Assembly: GCA_024693365.1 (NCBI GenBank)
Contig: JAILLF010000018.1
Span: forward strand, 39,212 to 103,211
Reading direction: 5' to 3'
Source of the DNA: Acetatifactor sp.
Lineage (GTDB): Bacteria; Bacillota; Clostridia; Lachnospirales; Lachnospiraceae
DNA: 64,000 bases
The stretch's first letter is position 1; each line of letters opens with the position of its first letter. A model generated the notes under the pieces. The model saw only the letters and a list, made by a program, of their open reading frames with translations. It made no database searches and had not been told where the DNA came from. Shown piece by piece: positions 24,370-33,016 of the stretch. A program made the translations under genes and the position numbers.

Positions 24370-24878
24370 TCCGTTGGTTCCTCCTTAGACGTCGTTGAAG
24401 CATTTCCCATTGACATGTTGCCTTGTGTCGCCGCGTTGCCGCTTGCCGCCGCAATGCCGTTCTCAGCTCCCGCGTTGCCGCTTGCCGCCGAGCCATCCCC
24501 GGGCGGCGTGCCTGCTTCGCCGACATAACATTGCCTTGCCATGGAAAGAACGTCCTCCAGCGTCAGCCCGGAAGACTTTGCCTTCGCCAGGGACTCGCTG
24601 AGTTCCTGGCGCGCCGCAACTTGATACCCCTTTTGCCATTCGGTCCGGTCCGTCACGTAATTCCCGCGCCCCACGATTGTGTAAATATAACCGTCCTGTT
24701 CAAGCTGCATGTAGGCGCGCTGGATGGTATTGGGGTTGATGGAAAGATCCAACGCGAGCGAACGCACGGAGGGAAGCTTTGCGTTGGATTCCAATGCACC
24801 GCAAATGATCAGCTGTGAAAGCTTTTCCGCTACCTGCTCGTACAAAGGTCGTTTGTCCCGATAATCAATAACAATCAT
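24366..24878 (-). CDS. GntR/YtrA-family regulator with low-complexity tail
   Basis: The ATG at 24878 follows GAGAGGCATT; a TTG four codons earlier is the longer option. The N-terminal 115 residues are a complete YtrA-type GntR winged helix (DKRPLYEQVAEKLSQLIICG, SVRSLALDLSINPNTIQRAY, GNYVTDRTEW). YtrA proteins normally end soon after, near 120-130 residues. This one continues with about 50 residues rich in Ala, Gly, Asn and Ser, encoded by partly repeated GC-rich DNA (24430-24490). The tail is probably disordered. It most likely represses this GntR-ABC-VanZ operon. Confidence 0.85.
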   Translation of the reverse strand: MIVIDYRDKRPLYEQVAEKLSQLIICGALESNAKLPSVRSLALDLSINPNTIQRAYMQLEQDGYIYTIVGRGNYVTDRTEWQKGYQVAARQELSESLAKAKSSGLTLEDVLSMARQCYVGEAGTPPGDGSAASGNAGAENGIAAASGNAATQGNMSMGNASTTSKEEPTE

Positions 24879-24933
24879 AATGCCTCTCAATCTGCCGCCG
24901 CTGCGGCAAGTTCAAATTAGATCCAATTTATGC

Positions 24934-25725
24934 TCATGAAATAATCAAATTACGAACAATCTCAAGAATCCACAAATGAATGGGATAAATAACATAGAAC
25001 ACGTACTTTGTGAACTTGGTATTCTTGCCCCGTTCTCCGTTATACAAAAGAATAAAGAAGATTACCACAAACATGGCCCATTCATTGTCGAAGCACAAAT
25101 CCGTATACAGCGAGGTGCCCATGGATCCCGTGAAATACGAAAGCAGCGCCTTTGCTAACAATAAGCTGCTCCAAACGCCGATTCCGACGCACTGCAGAGT
25201 CCTCCTTTCATGGAAGAACCATACGACCAACGTTACCGGCAACAGTTCAAGCCCGCCTTCTAAGATAAGACTGAAAGCTCCGGTGAGGAACGCGAGTACG
25301 ACGCTTGGAATTACTTTTTTCCGCTGCTTCACGTTTTCCAAACACCAGATAAAGGCAAACAGGACTGCGAGCGTAAGAAAAATGTTATTCCCGTTTAATA
25401 GCGAACGAAAAGTATATTTTCCCGTATAGTGATCGACGTTATGGAATACGTAATTCAATACTATGTTTCCGGCTTGCATGATGAGCGCCGCCGTGAAAAG
25501 TCTGGTCAGGAATTTTTGACGACTCCTTGTATGATAGAATCCGTCTATCATCAAATACAGAAACAGCGGCGAAACGAATCGCGTAATTACCGTAATCCAC
25601 TGCGGCCAGAATGGCCAATTCAGGTATTCATGCATTGGCCAGTTTAAGTTGGAGTATAAGTGATCCAATATCATAAAACATAATGCGATTAACTTTAATT
25701 GATAGGAATTAAGACCTTTTTTCAT
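24934..25725 (-). CDS. TraX-family membrane protein
   Basis: The ATG at 25725 follows GGAGACGAAA; the longer frame to 25839 has no ribosome site. The 263-residue protein has about eight membrane segments and the TraX pattern MKKGLNSYQLKLIALCFMIL-DHL near the N-terminus, followed by RFVSPLFLYLMIDGFYHTRS and ending YVIYPIHLWILEI. TraX acetylates F-pilin in plasmid systems; chromosomal Firmicute members are of unknown function and may be acyltransferases. No conjugation genes are near, so a pilin role is unlikely here. Confidence 0.82.
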   Translation of the reverse strand: MKKGLNSYQLKLIALCFMILDHLYSNLNWPMHEYLNWPFWPQWITVITRFVSPLFLYLMIDGFYHTRSRQKFLTRLFTAALIMQAGNIVLNYVFHNVDHYTGKYTFRSLLNGNNIFLTLAVLFAFIWCLENVKQRKKVIPSVVLAFLTGAFSLILEGGLELLPVTLVVWFFHERRTLQCVGIGVWSSLLLAKALLSYFTGSMGTSLYTDLCFDNEWAMFVVIFFILLYNGERGKNTKFTKYVFYVIYPIHLWILEIVRNLIIS

Positions 25726-25860
25726 TTTCGTCTCCAATGTGAATGAGTGTATTAAGCCGCTTAGTACACTCATAATACAGCCGGAAAAATAATTTGTCAA
25801 TAAGTGAAATTCTAAATATTTCTTAAGATTCATTTTCACGTACAGGGGATTTTCGGCACG

Positions 25861-26040
25861 TTATCGTCAGTGCAAAGGCGGTATAGAGAGTTTTTGGAAT
25901 GATACCGTCAGTACGAAGGCAGTATAGAGAGATTCTTTGGAATGATGCCGTCAGTACGAGGGCAGTATAGAGAAATTTTTTGAAATGATACCATCAGTAC
26001 GAGGGCGGAGATAGAGAAAGTTTTTGGAGTGTTACCGTAA
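25861..26040. repeat. Four 42-44-bp tandem repeats plus partial copy
   Basis: The 470-base gap between TraX (starts 25725) and the next gene (ends 26196) contains units at 25861-25902, 25903-25945, 25946-25988 and 25989-26032, with a partial fifth from 26033. The unit reads approximately TACCGTCAGTACGAGGGCAG followed by TATAGAGA, a T-rich stretch and TGGAATGA. Copies diverge by several bases. There is no spacer between them, so this is not a CRISPR. No gene is seen in the gap. Confidence 0.88.
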
Positions 26041-26195
26041 GTGAATGTAAATTTCTAACTATGCGGTAGGAAAAATGGGGTAAAAACAAAAATCAAGTTT
26101 TTTCTTACCGCTCAAAAAGAAGATTCTGAAATTATCCGGCGATCGCCAGACGATGCGAAGGCGATCACCAGACACTCACCGCATGATCGCCGGTG

Positions 26196-27578
26196 TCACA
26201 GGATCCCGGCGAAGACGTCGTAGATCGAAAGTCCGGAGTATACGTGCAGGAAGAGAAGGAACCAGCTGATAATCAGGTATGCAGTATGGCTCTTGCTTTG
26301 TTTTTCCTGCAGGCTTGTCAGCATTAGACGATAGAGGGCGACGGCGTAGAAAATCGTCATGCCGGCCATCATGCACCAGGAGAAGTTTGCGGCGTCCATG
26401 CGGGAACCGGATTCCGCAAGGAAAGAAAACTCCAACACGCCGATGGCATAGCCGAGAACGCTAAGTCTTCCTTCTGCAGATTTGTAGAAGTAACCAAGGT
26501 TGGTCACCAGCATCCAAATCGGGAAGAACATGCCAAGCAAAACGGAAGTCGGGACGTCCCAAGTGAAGAAATGCCATACGTAAAAAGGCTCCGTGATCAC
26601 GGCGGAAGTTCCCTTTTCCGTTCCGTAGTAAAACAGGGCAACGTACTCCGTCAGGATGTAAGCGCATGCAGGAAGCGAAGCGAGAGCGAGTCTCCAGGCT
26701 GCACCCCAAATGGCCTTCAGTTGGGAAGCGTTTCCGTGTTTTCCGGATTTCTTTTTGCCTTGTCGTTCCTTTTGCTCGGCATTTTCTAAAAGTTGCTTTT
26801 TAGCAGCTGCGATCAGGTCCAACAGAATCACCAGAATGCCGGCGGGCAAAAGCATGTACATAAAGGTGGGCTTTGCCAAAACGGAAAGGAGCGAAGCGAT
26901 GCTAAACCATAGGTAGACAAGCTTTCCCTGGAAGAAGGCGGGACGCTCGTTGCGGTATCTGCGGATCACGTCGATGCCAGCCATCATGGCAAGCATGCCA
27001 AAGCCCTTGGAAGCAATGTGAGTCGGGTTGTGCAGGGGATTTGGCGTAAAGGATCCGGCGTACGGATCGGAAAACCATGCCATGATCAAGGGACCGACGA
27101 AAGACAACGCCGCGCCGCAAAGCGAAGCAAAGGCAAGCCGCTTTTGACCCGTATGACATTTTAGAAAACCATACAGGAACCATGTCATGATGCCAAAAGC
27201 GAAGAGCCCGAATAAGGCGAAGGACAGTGATGCCGCATCCCAAAGGGGTACGCCGAGGCGCGATTCGAAGGTTTTTGTGACCAGATGCCAGAGCATGTGC
27301 GGAACCTTGAGCCACGTCCTAAAGAATTCGTCGGGATTCAGATAAAAATTCTGCGCAAAGATCGCATGTGCCTTCATGTCCTGCAGACCTTCCACGGTGC
27401 AGAAGGCATAGGCTACCTTGTAGTAGACGACAAAGACCAGAACGCTCATGACACCACACGTAAGGCCTGCGCCATGGGAAGAAGAGTTATTGGCCTCATA
27501 ACGGATTAGGGATGGATCCTTTGCATTTTCCTTTAAGTAATTGCAAAAAGCATTCCAAGAATTTTTTATCTTTTTCAT
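26196..27578 (-). CDS. Polytopic membrane protein of unknown function
   Basis: ATG 27578 follows TAGGAGTTGAC; the frame to 27608 is unsupported. The 460-residue protein has about eleven membrane segments and short loops. Visible features are HNPTHIASKGFGMLAMMAG in a loop after segment four, and a basic cytoplasmic loop KKQLLENAEQKERQGKKKSG. The overall look (conserved polar residues in outside loops, FTPNPLHNPTH) is reminiscent of GT-C glycosyltransferase-like or EpsG-like polysaccharide proteins, but no diagnostic motif was found. It stands alone on its strand, divergent from 27741-28226. Confidence 0.7.
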   Translation of the reverse strand: MKKIKNSWNAFCNYLKENAKDPSLIRYEANNSSSHGAGLTCGVMSVLVFVVYYKVAYAFCTVEGLQDMKAHAIFAQNFYLNPDEFFRTWLKVPHMLWHLVTKTFESRLGVPLWDAASLSFALFGLFAFGIMTWFLYGFLKCHTGQKRLAFASLCGAALSFVGPLIMAWFSDPYAGSFTPNPLHNPTHIASKGFGMLAMMAGIDVIRRYRNERPAFFQGKLVYLWFSIASLLSVLAKPTFMYMLLPAGILVILLDLIAAAKKQLLENAEQKERQGKKKSGKHGNASQLKAIWGAAWRLALASLPACAYILTEYVALFYYGTEKGTSAVITEPFYVWHFFTWDVPTSVLLGMFFPIWMLVTNLGYFYKSAEGRLSVLGYAIGVLEFSFLAESGSRMDAANFSWCMMAGMTIFYAVALYRLMLTSLQEKQSKSHTAYLIISWFLLFLHVYSGLSIYDVFAGIL

Positions 27579-27669
27579 GTCAACTCCTAAAATCGTGATA
27601 GGAATCATTCACGTCAACTATCAAGATTGTATGATAATTTGTTAATTACGTCAATAAAGCGGAAAGGAC

Positions 27670-27698
27670 TTGCGCCGCGTGAATGGAAATGCTATACT
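27670..27698 (+). promoter_or_regulatory. SigA-type promoter
   Basis: TTGCGC (27670-27675) and TATACT (27693-27698) are separated by exactly 17 bases, 43 bases before the start of the 27741 gene. Confidence 0.55.
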
Positions 27699-27740
27699 GA
27701 AACAGATGAGTAAATTTACGGGGTTTGGAAGGAGGAAGGT

Positions 27741-28226
27741 ATGAAACAATCGAAGACGAAAAAGATTCTGATCATTTTTGTTTCCTGCGCGGGCGCTGTC
27801 CTGCTCGGATTCCTGTATTGGTATTTTCTTTATCCTGACCGTTCCCTGGGAATAGAGGGTGATGCAAAGATATATGACTATCATCTGTTTGAAAAAATAT
27901 TGGAGAAGGACGGGAAAAAGAATCCAGACGTAGATTACGCGATACTAGATAATTTCGTTTTCATCTCCGTCAATGGGAAGATTTATACAAATCCGACAAA
28001 GAAAGACATGCTTAAATATGGACTTACGAAGGATTATCACTTCCACAGAAGAGACATTGGCAAGAAATTGGGCGTGGTGGGGGAAGACAGTCCCAATTAT
28101 AAACGACTCGCAGGCTTAAAGGTATATTATTACGCGGAGTTCCCTAAGGATGAGAATATTTGCATTTTGAAGCTGGGAGATGGCTATGGATATCAGTTTT
28201 TTGTGCATCATTCCGAGGAGGAATGA
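27741..28226 (+). CDS. Membrane-anchored hypothetical protein
   Basis: A 161-residue protein with a basic start, one membrane segment (about 9-30, IFVSCAGAVLLGFLYWYFLY) and an outside domain of about 130 residues rich in Lys, Asp and Tyr. GGAGGAAGGT precedes the ATG and a good promoter lies upstream, so it is a real single-gene unit. No family is recognised. It converges with the CapA gene, with only 10 bases between the stops. Confidence 0.7.
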   Translation: MKQSKTKKILIIFVSCAGAVLLGFLYWYFLYPDRSLGIEGDAKIYDYHLFEKILEKDGKKNPDVDYAILDNFVFISVNGKIYTNPTKKDMLKYGLTKDYHFHRRDIGKKLGVVGEDSPNYKRLAGLKVYYYAEFPKDENICILKLGDGYGYQFFVHHSEEE

Positions 28227-28236
28227 CGGTCAGGCC

Positions 28237-29631
28237 TTATTTCCACAGCTCTCCCCAGACTTCATTGCACAAATCGACGCAATACAAATATGAAAAATTA
28301 GGATCCTGGCTGCGGATTTTGTTGTCCGCGGCCAGTTCTTCGTTATAGGCAGAGAGGGGATAGGTGGTGACGCCGTCCTGCCCGGGAGTCAAGTGACAGA
28401 CAAGTGCCGTGACGCCATAATCTGCAATGGCAACTTCTCCGTTTTCATCCCGGGAGAGCGTAACTTGTGCCATGCCGCCCACCATGCGGTTGGCGGTGCC
28501 ATTTCCGGAGGAGGACGTCCAATTGACAAAATTTCCTAGGGAATAATAGACCAGCATGGAATGGCCGGTCTCTTCATCCGTGAGAAGTTCGATGGGCTCG
28601 ATCACGTGGGGATGAGTGCCGAGGATAAGATCCACGCCATTCTCGAAAAAAAGCTTTGTCCATTTCTCCTGAGAGGCGTCTGCGGTCAGGCGATATTCCG
28701 TGCCCCAGTGCGGGCAGACAACCGTAAAATCCGCTACGGATTCGGCGTATTGAATGTCTGCGATCACCTTATTCTTATTGCTTAGCAGGTCCACGGCATA
28801 GGGCATGTCGGCCGGAAGCGCAATGCCGTTTGTGCCGTAAGTGTAATTCAAAAAGGCAATTTTCATGCCGTCTTTTTCGTAAATATAGAGTGGATCGTCC
28901 GGATTGTCGTGGAGTCCCAAAACTTGAATTTCGGGGTAATTGTTCTCCCAAAACGAAAGGCAGTTCACGACGCCGTCCCTGCCTTGGTCCATGGCGTGGT
29001 TTGTCGCGTGGCAGATGACGTCAAAGCCTGCCTCCACGAGGTCCGTGCCAACCTCATAGGGCGCGTTGAACCTCGGATAACCGCTGATGCCAAGCTCCGT
29101 CCCGCCTAGGATCACCTCTTGATTTACCAGTGCCAAGTCTGCTGCTTCAATCAGATCTTTTGTGTTTTCAAAAATAGCATCGTACTTGTAGCTCCCGTCC
29201 TCGCGCTTTGCGCTCTTTTCCACGGGCGTATGTAATAAAATATCCCCCACCATCAGAAGCGTTATTTCATGCTCCGACTCCTGCGGGGTAAGTTCACCTG
29301 AGCCGGCAAGGTCAGAGCCCGCAGAAACGTTATCTTGACCTGCAACGCCGGCCTCGCCGGAAACGTCTTGACCGTTAACGCCGGCCTCGCCGGAAACGTC
29401 TTGACCGTTAACGCCGGCTCCGCCGGAAACGTCTTGGCCAGTAGCGTCGGTATCCGCAGAAACGCCGCCTTGGCCGGCTGGACCAGTCGTCTCGACGGTA
29501 CCATATTGCTCCGTCACGTTTGCAGTCTTGGATGCGCTGCCTGAATCAGCGGAGTTGGGTTTTGACGCGGCGCAGCCTGCCATGCAGAGCAGAATTGCGA
29601 TTGTCGCAATAGAAATCTTCGTCCTGTGCAT
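28237..29631 (-). CDS. CapA-family lipoprotein
   Basis: A 464-residue lipoprotein (lipobox M17-A-G-C20). After a repeat-rich linker (about 40-115) comes a PGA_cap/CapA metallophosphatase-like domain: LLMVGDILLHTPVEKSA, ALVNQEVILGG, GFDVICHATNHAMDQG, VVCPHWGTEYRL and ILGTHPHVIEPIE. CapA proteins take part in poly-gamma-glutamate synthesis or export, but isolated members without CapB/C, as here, are widespread and of unknown substrate. The linker holds four 11-residue repeats, discussed separately. Confidence 0.88.
   Translation of the reverse strand: MHRTKISIATIAILLCMAGCAASKPNSADSGSASKTANVTEQYGTVETTGPAGQGGVSADTDATGQDVSGGAGVNGQDVSGEAGVNGQDVSGEAGVAGQDNVSAGSDLAGSGELTPQESEHEITLLMVGDILLHTPVEKSAKREDGSYKYDAIFENTKDLIEAADLALVNQEVILGGTELGISGYPRFNAPYEVGTDLVEAGFDVICHATNHAMDQGRDGVVNCLSFWENNYPEIQVLGLHDNPDDPLYIYEKDGMKIAFLNYTYGTNGIALPADMPYAVDLLSNKNKVIADIQYAESVADFTVVCPHWGTEYRLTADASQEKWTKLFFENGVDLILGTHPHVIEPIELLTDEETGHSMLVYYSLGNFVNWTSSSGNGTANRMVGGMAQVTLSRDENGEVAIADYGVTALVCHLTPGQDGVTTYPLSAYNEELAADNKIRSQDPNFSYLYCVDLCNEVWGELWK
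29334..29465 (-). repeat. Four 33-bp in-frame tandem repeats
   Basis: Units at 29334-29366, 29367-29399, 29400-29432 and 29433-29465 encode an 11-residue motif close to GVNGQDVSGEA in the CapA linker. The middle two are nearly identical and the outer ones have diverged, suggesting recent expansion by slippage. Copy number may vary between strains. Confidence 0.9.
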
Positions 29632-29690
29632 AAATGGTTCCTTACTTTTTCTTATAGTTACGTCGGCTGTTTATGATACTCACTGCTGAT

Positions 29691-31967
29691 TCAAGTCAAT
29701 TGCTTCTGGAATGCATATTTCTCAAATTCTTCCACGGGCATTGGCTTGGCGAAATAATAACCTTGGAATAGCTTACAGCCCATGTCGGAAAGTGCATGGT
29801 ACTGCGCGGGGGTCTCCACGCCCTCCGTGAGCGATTCAATGCCGAGGGCTTCCGCAAGATGAATAATGTTTTGCACGATCGTCTTTGCCTTGTATTCATT
29901 CTGGGACTTGCTCAGGAAATTCATGTCGATCTTCAGGATGTCAACGGGCATGTCCTTCAGCATGTTCAGGGAGGAATAACCGCTTCCAAAATCATCCATT
30001 TCCACGATAAATCCTGCGCGCTTTAGGTCGTGGAAGATTTCCATTCTCTTTTCCACTTCCGTCATCATGACGGTTTCGGTGATTTCGATGCGGAGTCTCG
30101 CGGGATCAATGCCATATTCGGCCACCAGAGACTTGAGCTCACTGGGAACGTCCATGAAATAAAAGTCGCGGGGGGAGATGTTGACGGAGAGGAACAGAGG
30201 TCGTTCCTTCCAGCGTGCAAGTAATTCGCAGGCACAGCGCCACATGTATTTGTCAATTTCACTGATCATGCCGTTTTTCTCAAAGACCGGAATAAAGGAA
30301 TCGGGAGCAAGGAATCCATAATCCGGATGGATCCATCTGGCCAGCGCCTCCGCACCGATAATCTTGCCGGCGGGATCCACGATGGGCTGCAGGAAGGGCT
30401 GAAGCTGCTTTGTGGCAATGGCGTCGCGAAGCTGCGATGAGATTTTCTGATCCCAGAGAACCTTGCTGCGCATGGCGTCATCGTAATACGCGATGTGCTT
30501 TTGATAGTCATCCTTGATGGAAGTCAGCGCGAGGTGGGCGCGGTCAAACATGACGGACACGTCCAAATTCTTTTCCGTCACAACGTAAACGCCGAGGTGA
30601 ATCAAAACGTGATGGGAAAGGTTCCCGTTTGTCACTTCAAAATTCGAGAGAGAATGCTCTATGCGGTGCGGGTCAAACTCATCTATGGGCAGGCAGACGC
30701 CAAAGGTGTCCCCTGCCAGCCGTCCGCAGACGCAGTTTTCCGACAGCCCGCGCTGAATCCAGTCAGCGATGCATTGCAGGGCGTAATCACCGAAATCATT
30801 TCCGAAGACGTCGTTTACAATCTTGAAGTTTTTGACGTCTACGAACACGATCACGTGTTGCATTTCCGAGTGCGTCAGGAGAAGCTCCCGGATTTTTTGA
30901 TAGAGGAATTCCTTGGTATAAAGGCCTGTCAGGGGATCGTGCGTAGAGTTGTAGAGCTCCCGCTGGAATTGCTTTTGTTCTTCCGTGTTGTCGCGGATGC
31001 TAAGGAGCGATCCTGCCATTTTGCCATTGGCGTCATTTACGCCGTGCTTTTCCAGATGGTAATATTGGGCAGCCTCGCCTGAGCCAATGACTTGACGCGA
31101 AGACCATTCGATGCCTCCCTGATCATAATTGCCAAAAAGTTCCGTGAGCTTTGCGTCCGTCTGCTCCAGAGTTCTTTCATCCAGTCCGGTCAGCTTCAGG
31201 GCAGGGGCGTTAGCCCAAATGCATTGTCCTGAGGCGTCAAAGAAGTACAAGGCCTCCGACATGTCAGATGCAATGCCGGCGAGCATTTGGTCCAAAAGCC
31301 GCATGGGTCGGTAATATATGGCGAAATAGAAGACCACGATTCCAATCACGCCAAAACCGGTCATGGAACGGTCTACGGGCGTTCTGGAGAAGATGAAGAA
31401 GGTCTGCCAGATCGTCAGGAAAACCAAGGAAGTAAAAATGATGGAATACCGCTCGGAATTGATGCGCGAGGAGCGAAACGTCTTTAAACCGAAGATCAGG
31501 ATGGACGCGGCGAGGATGCCATAATCCAGGATGCGGTGGAAGGCCTGGCCCCAGTAGGGTACCAGACGGTAATAAGGAAAGCCATTGACAAGAAGGGGTT
31601 CCGTGGAAAAGGCATGTCCGAAGAAGGGATTAAGGGCATACTGGATTACGTCCAGACCAAGGAGCCCATAGATCAGTTTCTTCAGTTTCGTACTGGGCCA
31701 CTTGAGAAAGCAATAGTCAAAAGTAAAACGCAATAATGCAAAGACCACAAAATCCATTCCCAGAAAATAAACGTAATAGCCGATCGTGGGGTAAAATTCT
31801 GAGCCGGAGGAGATGATGATCAGATTGCCGATCAACGGCATGATCAGGGAACCCGTTAAAAGGGCAATGGAGGTCCCAATCGCCTTGCGAGAGCGCTTTG
31901 AAAGATAAACGCAGACTCCCAACGCGACAATGAGCACCATAAAGATGATCGCAAATTTTGTCCTCAT
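29691..31967 (-). CDS. 7TM-PAS-GGDEF-EAL c-di-GMP phosphodiesterase
   Basis: ATG 31967 follows CAGGAGGCTTGG. The 758-residue protein has seven N-terminal membrane segments (about 5-225), a PAS domain (about 235-335), a GGDEF domain (about 340-495) and an EAL domain (about 510-750). The GGDEF loop reads A-G-D-T-F (418-422), so cyclase activity is probably lost. EAL residues are intact: E540-A-L, SVNIS, EITETV, DDFGSGYSS (658-666) and TEGVET. The protein should therefore hydrolyse c-di-GMP, with the GGDEF domain perhaps binding GTP as a regulator. The 7TM part may sense a small ligand at the membrane. It stands as a single gene. Confidence 0.9.
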   Translation of the reverse strand: MRTKFAIIFMVLIVALGVCVYLSKRSRKAIGTSIALLTGSLIMPLIGNLIIISSGSEFYPTIGYYVYFLGMDFVVFALLRFTFDYCFLKWPSTKLKKLIYGLLGLDVIQYALNPFFGHAFSTEPLLVNGFPYYRLVPYWGQAFHRILDYGILAASILIFGLKTFRSSRINSERYSIIFTSLVFLTIWQTFFIFSRTPVDRSMTGFGVIGIVVFYFAIYYRPMRLLDQMLAGIASDMSEALYFFDASGQCIWANAPALKLTGLDERTLEQTDAKLTELFGNYDQGGIEWSSRQVIGSGEAAQYYHLEKHGVNDANGKMAGSLLSIRDNTEEQKQFQRELYNSTHDPLTGLYTKEFLYQKIRELLLTHSEMQHVIVFVDVKNFKIVNDVFGNDFGDYALQCIADWIQRGLSENCVCGRLAGDTFGVCLPIDEFDPHRIEHSLSNFEVTNGNLSHHVLIHLGVYVVTEKNLDVSVMFDRAHLALTSIKDDYQKHIAYYDDAMRSKVLWDQKISSQLRDAIATKQLQPFLQPIVDPAGKIIGAEALARWIHPDYGFLAPDSFIPVFEKNGMISEIDKYMWRCACELLARWKERPLFLSVNISPRDFYFMDVPSELKSLVAEYGIDPARLRIEITETVMMTEVEKRMEIFHDLKRAGFIVEMDDFGSGYSSLNMLKDMPVDILKIDMNFLSKSQNEYKAKTIVQNIIHLAEALGIESLTEGVETPAQYHALSDMGCKLFQGYYFAKPMPVEEFEKYAFQKQLT

Positions 31968-32090
31968 CCAAGCCTCCTGCCACAATGGTATATAGATACA
32001 TGCTAATTATACAATGATTTGCCAGAAAATACAAGGAATACGGCCGAATCTGTCAGATAATAAAGATGATTAGAAGAGCTTGTAAAAACT

Positions 32091-32131
32091 AAAAAAAGAA
32101 AATACCCTGATGAGGGGTACTCATCAGGGTA
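32091..32131 (-). terminator. Intrinsic terminator after hflC
   Basis: On the minus strand TACCCTGATGA pairs with TCATCAGGGTA (32131-32121 with 32113-32103) around a 7-base loop, followed by a T-rich run beginning TTTTC. It lies 16 bases past the hflC stop. Confidence 0.88.
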
Positions 32132-32146
32132 CTGAACGGAAACGGA

Positions 32147-33016
32147 TCAGTTTCCATAAAAAATCTGTGCAATGGGGCTGTCGCTGGAAAGGATCACGGT
32201 CTTGTTATTGCCCTGCATGGAGAGCTTCAAAGCATCCAGGCTTCTTACGAAGGTGTAGAATTCCTGACGTCCCTCATCCGCATAGGCCTCGGAGAGAATT
32301 CTCATGTACTCTGCCTCGCCCTCGGCGATCAGGATCTCGGCGTCTTTCTCTGCCTCGGAGAGCATTACCTTGACTTCCTTGTCCGTGGAGTTCATGATCT
32401 TCTGCGCCTCGGAGCTGCCTTCTGCGGTATACTGCGCCGCAATGTTGTTTCTCTCGGAGATCATGCGCTCGTATACGGCTGCCTTGTTGTCATCGGGAAG
32501 GTCGAGCTGCTTGATCTGGAAGTCCAAAAGGCGGATGCCGTATTGATCCAGGGAGTTCCCGATATTTGAAACGATCGCCGCGGACAGGGTGCCGTCACGG
32601 CCGGAGATTACTTCGTCCTGGCTCGTTGCGGAGATCACGTTTTTCGTGGAATTATATACCGTGATGTCCAGACGGCTCTCGGCGTTGCCGATGGAGCAGT
32701 TCAGGGTCTGGGCAAATTTCAGGGGATCAACGATCTCCCAAAGCACGTAACTGTCGCAGATCATGGTCTTCTTGTCGCTGGTGATGACGTCGGAAGGAGA
32801 CAGGTCATACAGAAGCGTTTGCTTCGGAAGAGTGTCCACGGTCTGGATAAAGGGGATGCGATAGGAAATGCCGGCCTCCTTCACGATGTGGTCGATCTTT
32901 CCAAATTGTCTTACCAGACTATACTGATTCTCGTTCGTGATGACAAAACAGGACGAACCGATTGCTAATAGGATGATCGCCAGAATGGCGACGATTACGT
33001 AGATACCTTTTTTCAT
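32147..33016 (-). CDS. hflC: HflC-like SPFH/band-7 protein
   Basis: A 289-residue protein with an N-terminal membrane segment (about 4-26) and an SPFH/prohibitin domain (QYSLVRQFGKIDHIVKEAG, then the coiled-coil AEGEAEYMRILSEAY). HflC and HflK form a membrane complex that surrounds and modulates the FtsH protease. The gene overlaps hflK by 4 bases, so the pair is coupled. The ending LSSDSPIAQIFYGN is typical of HflC. FtsH is not in this window. Confidence 0.9.
   Translation of the reverse strand: MKKGIYVIVAILAIILLAIGSSCFVITNENQYSLVRQFGKIDHIVKEAGISYRIPFIQTVDTLPKQTLLYDLSPSDVITSDKKTMICDSYVLWEIVDPLKFAQTLNCSIGNAESRLDITVYNSTKNVISATSQDEVISGRDGTLSAAIVSNIGNSLDQYGIRLLDFQIKQLDLPDDNKAAVYERMISERNNIAAQYTAEGSSEAQKIMNSTDKEVKVMLSEAEKDAEILIAEGEAEYMRILSEAYADEGRQEFYTFVRSLDALKLSMQGNNKTVILSSDSPIAQIFYGN

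Noticed and set aside
25861..26040. CRISPR array
   Set aside because: The repeats are contiguous with no unique spacers and no cas gene is in the window.
26110..26200. Repeated GGCGATC blocks after the orphan membrane gene
   Set aside because: Two or three short similar blocks can form weak hairpins, but neither a terminator nor a clear repeat unit could be defined.
29334..29465. CRISPR-like short repeats
   Set aside because: They are in-frame coding repeats of the CapA linker without spacers.
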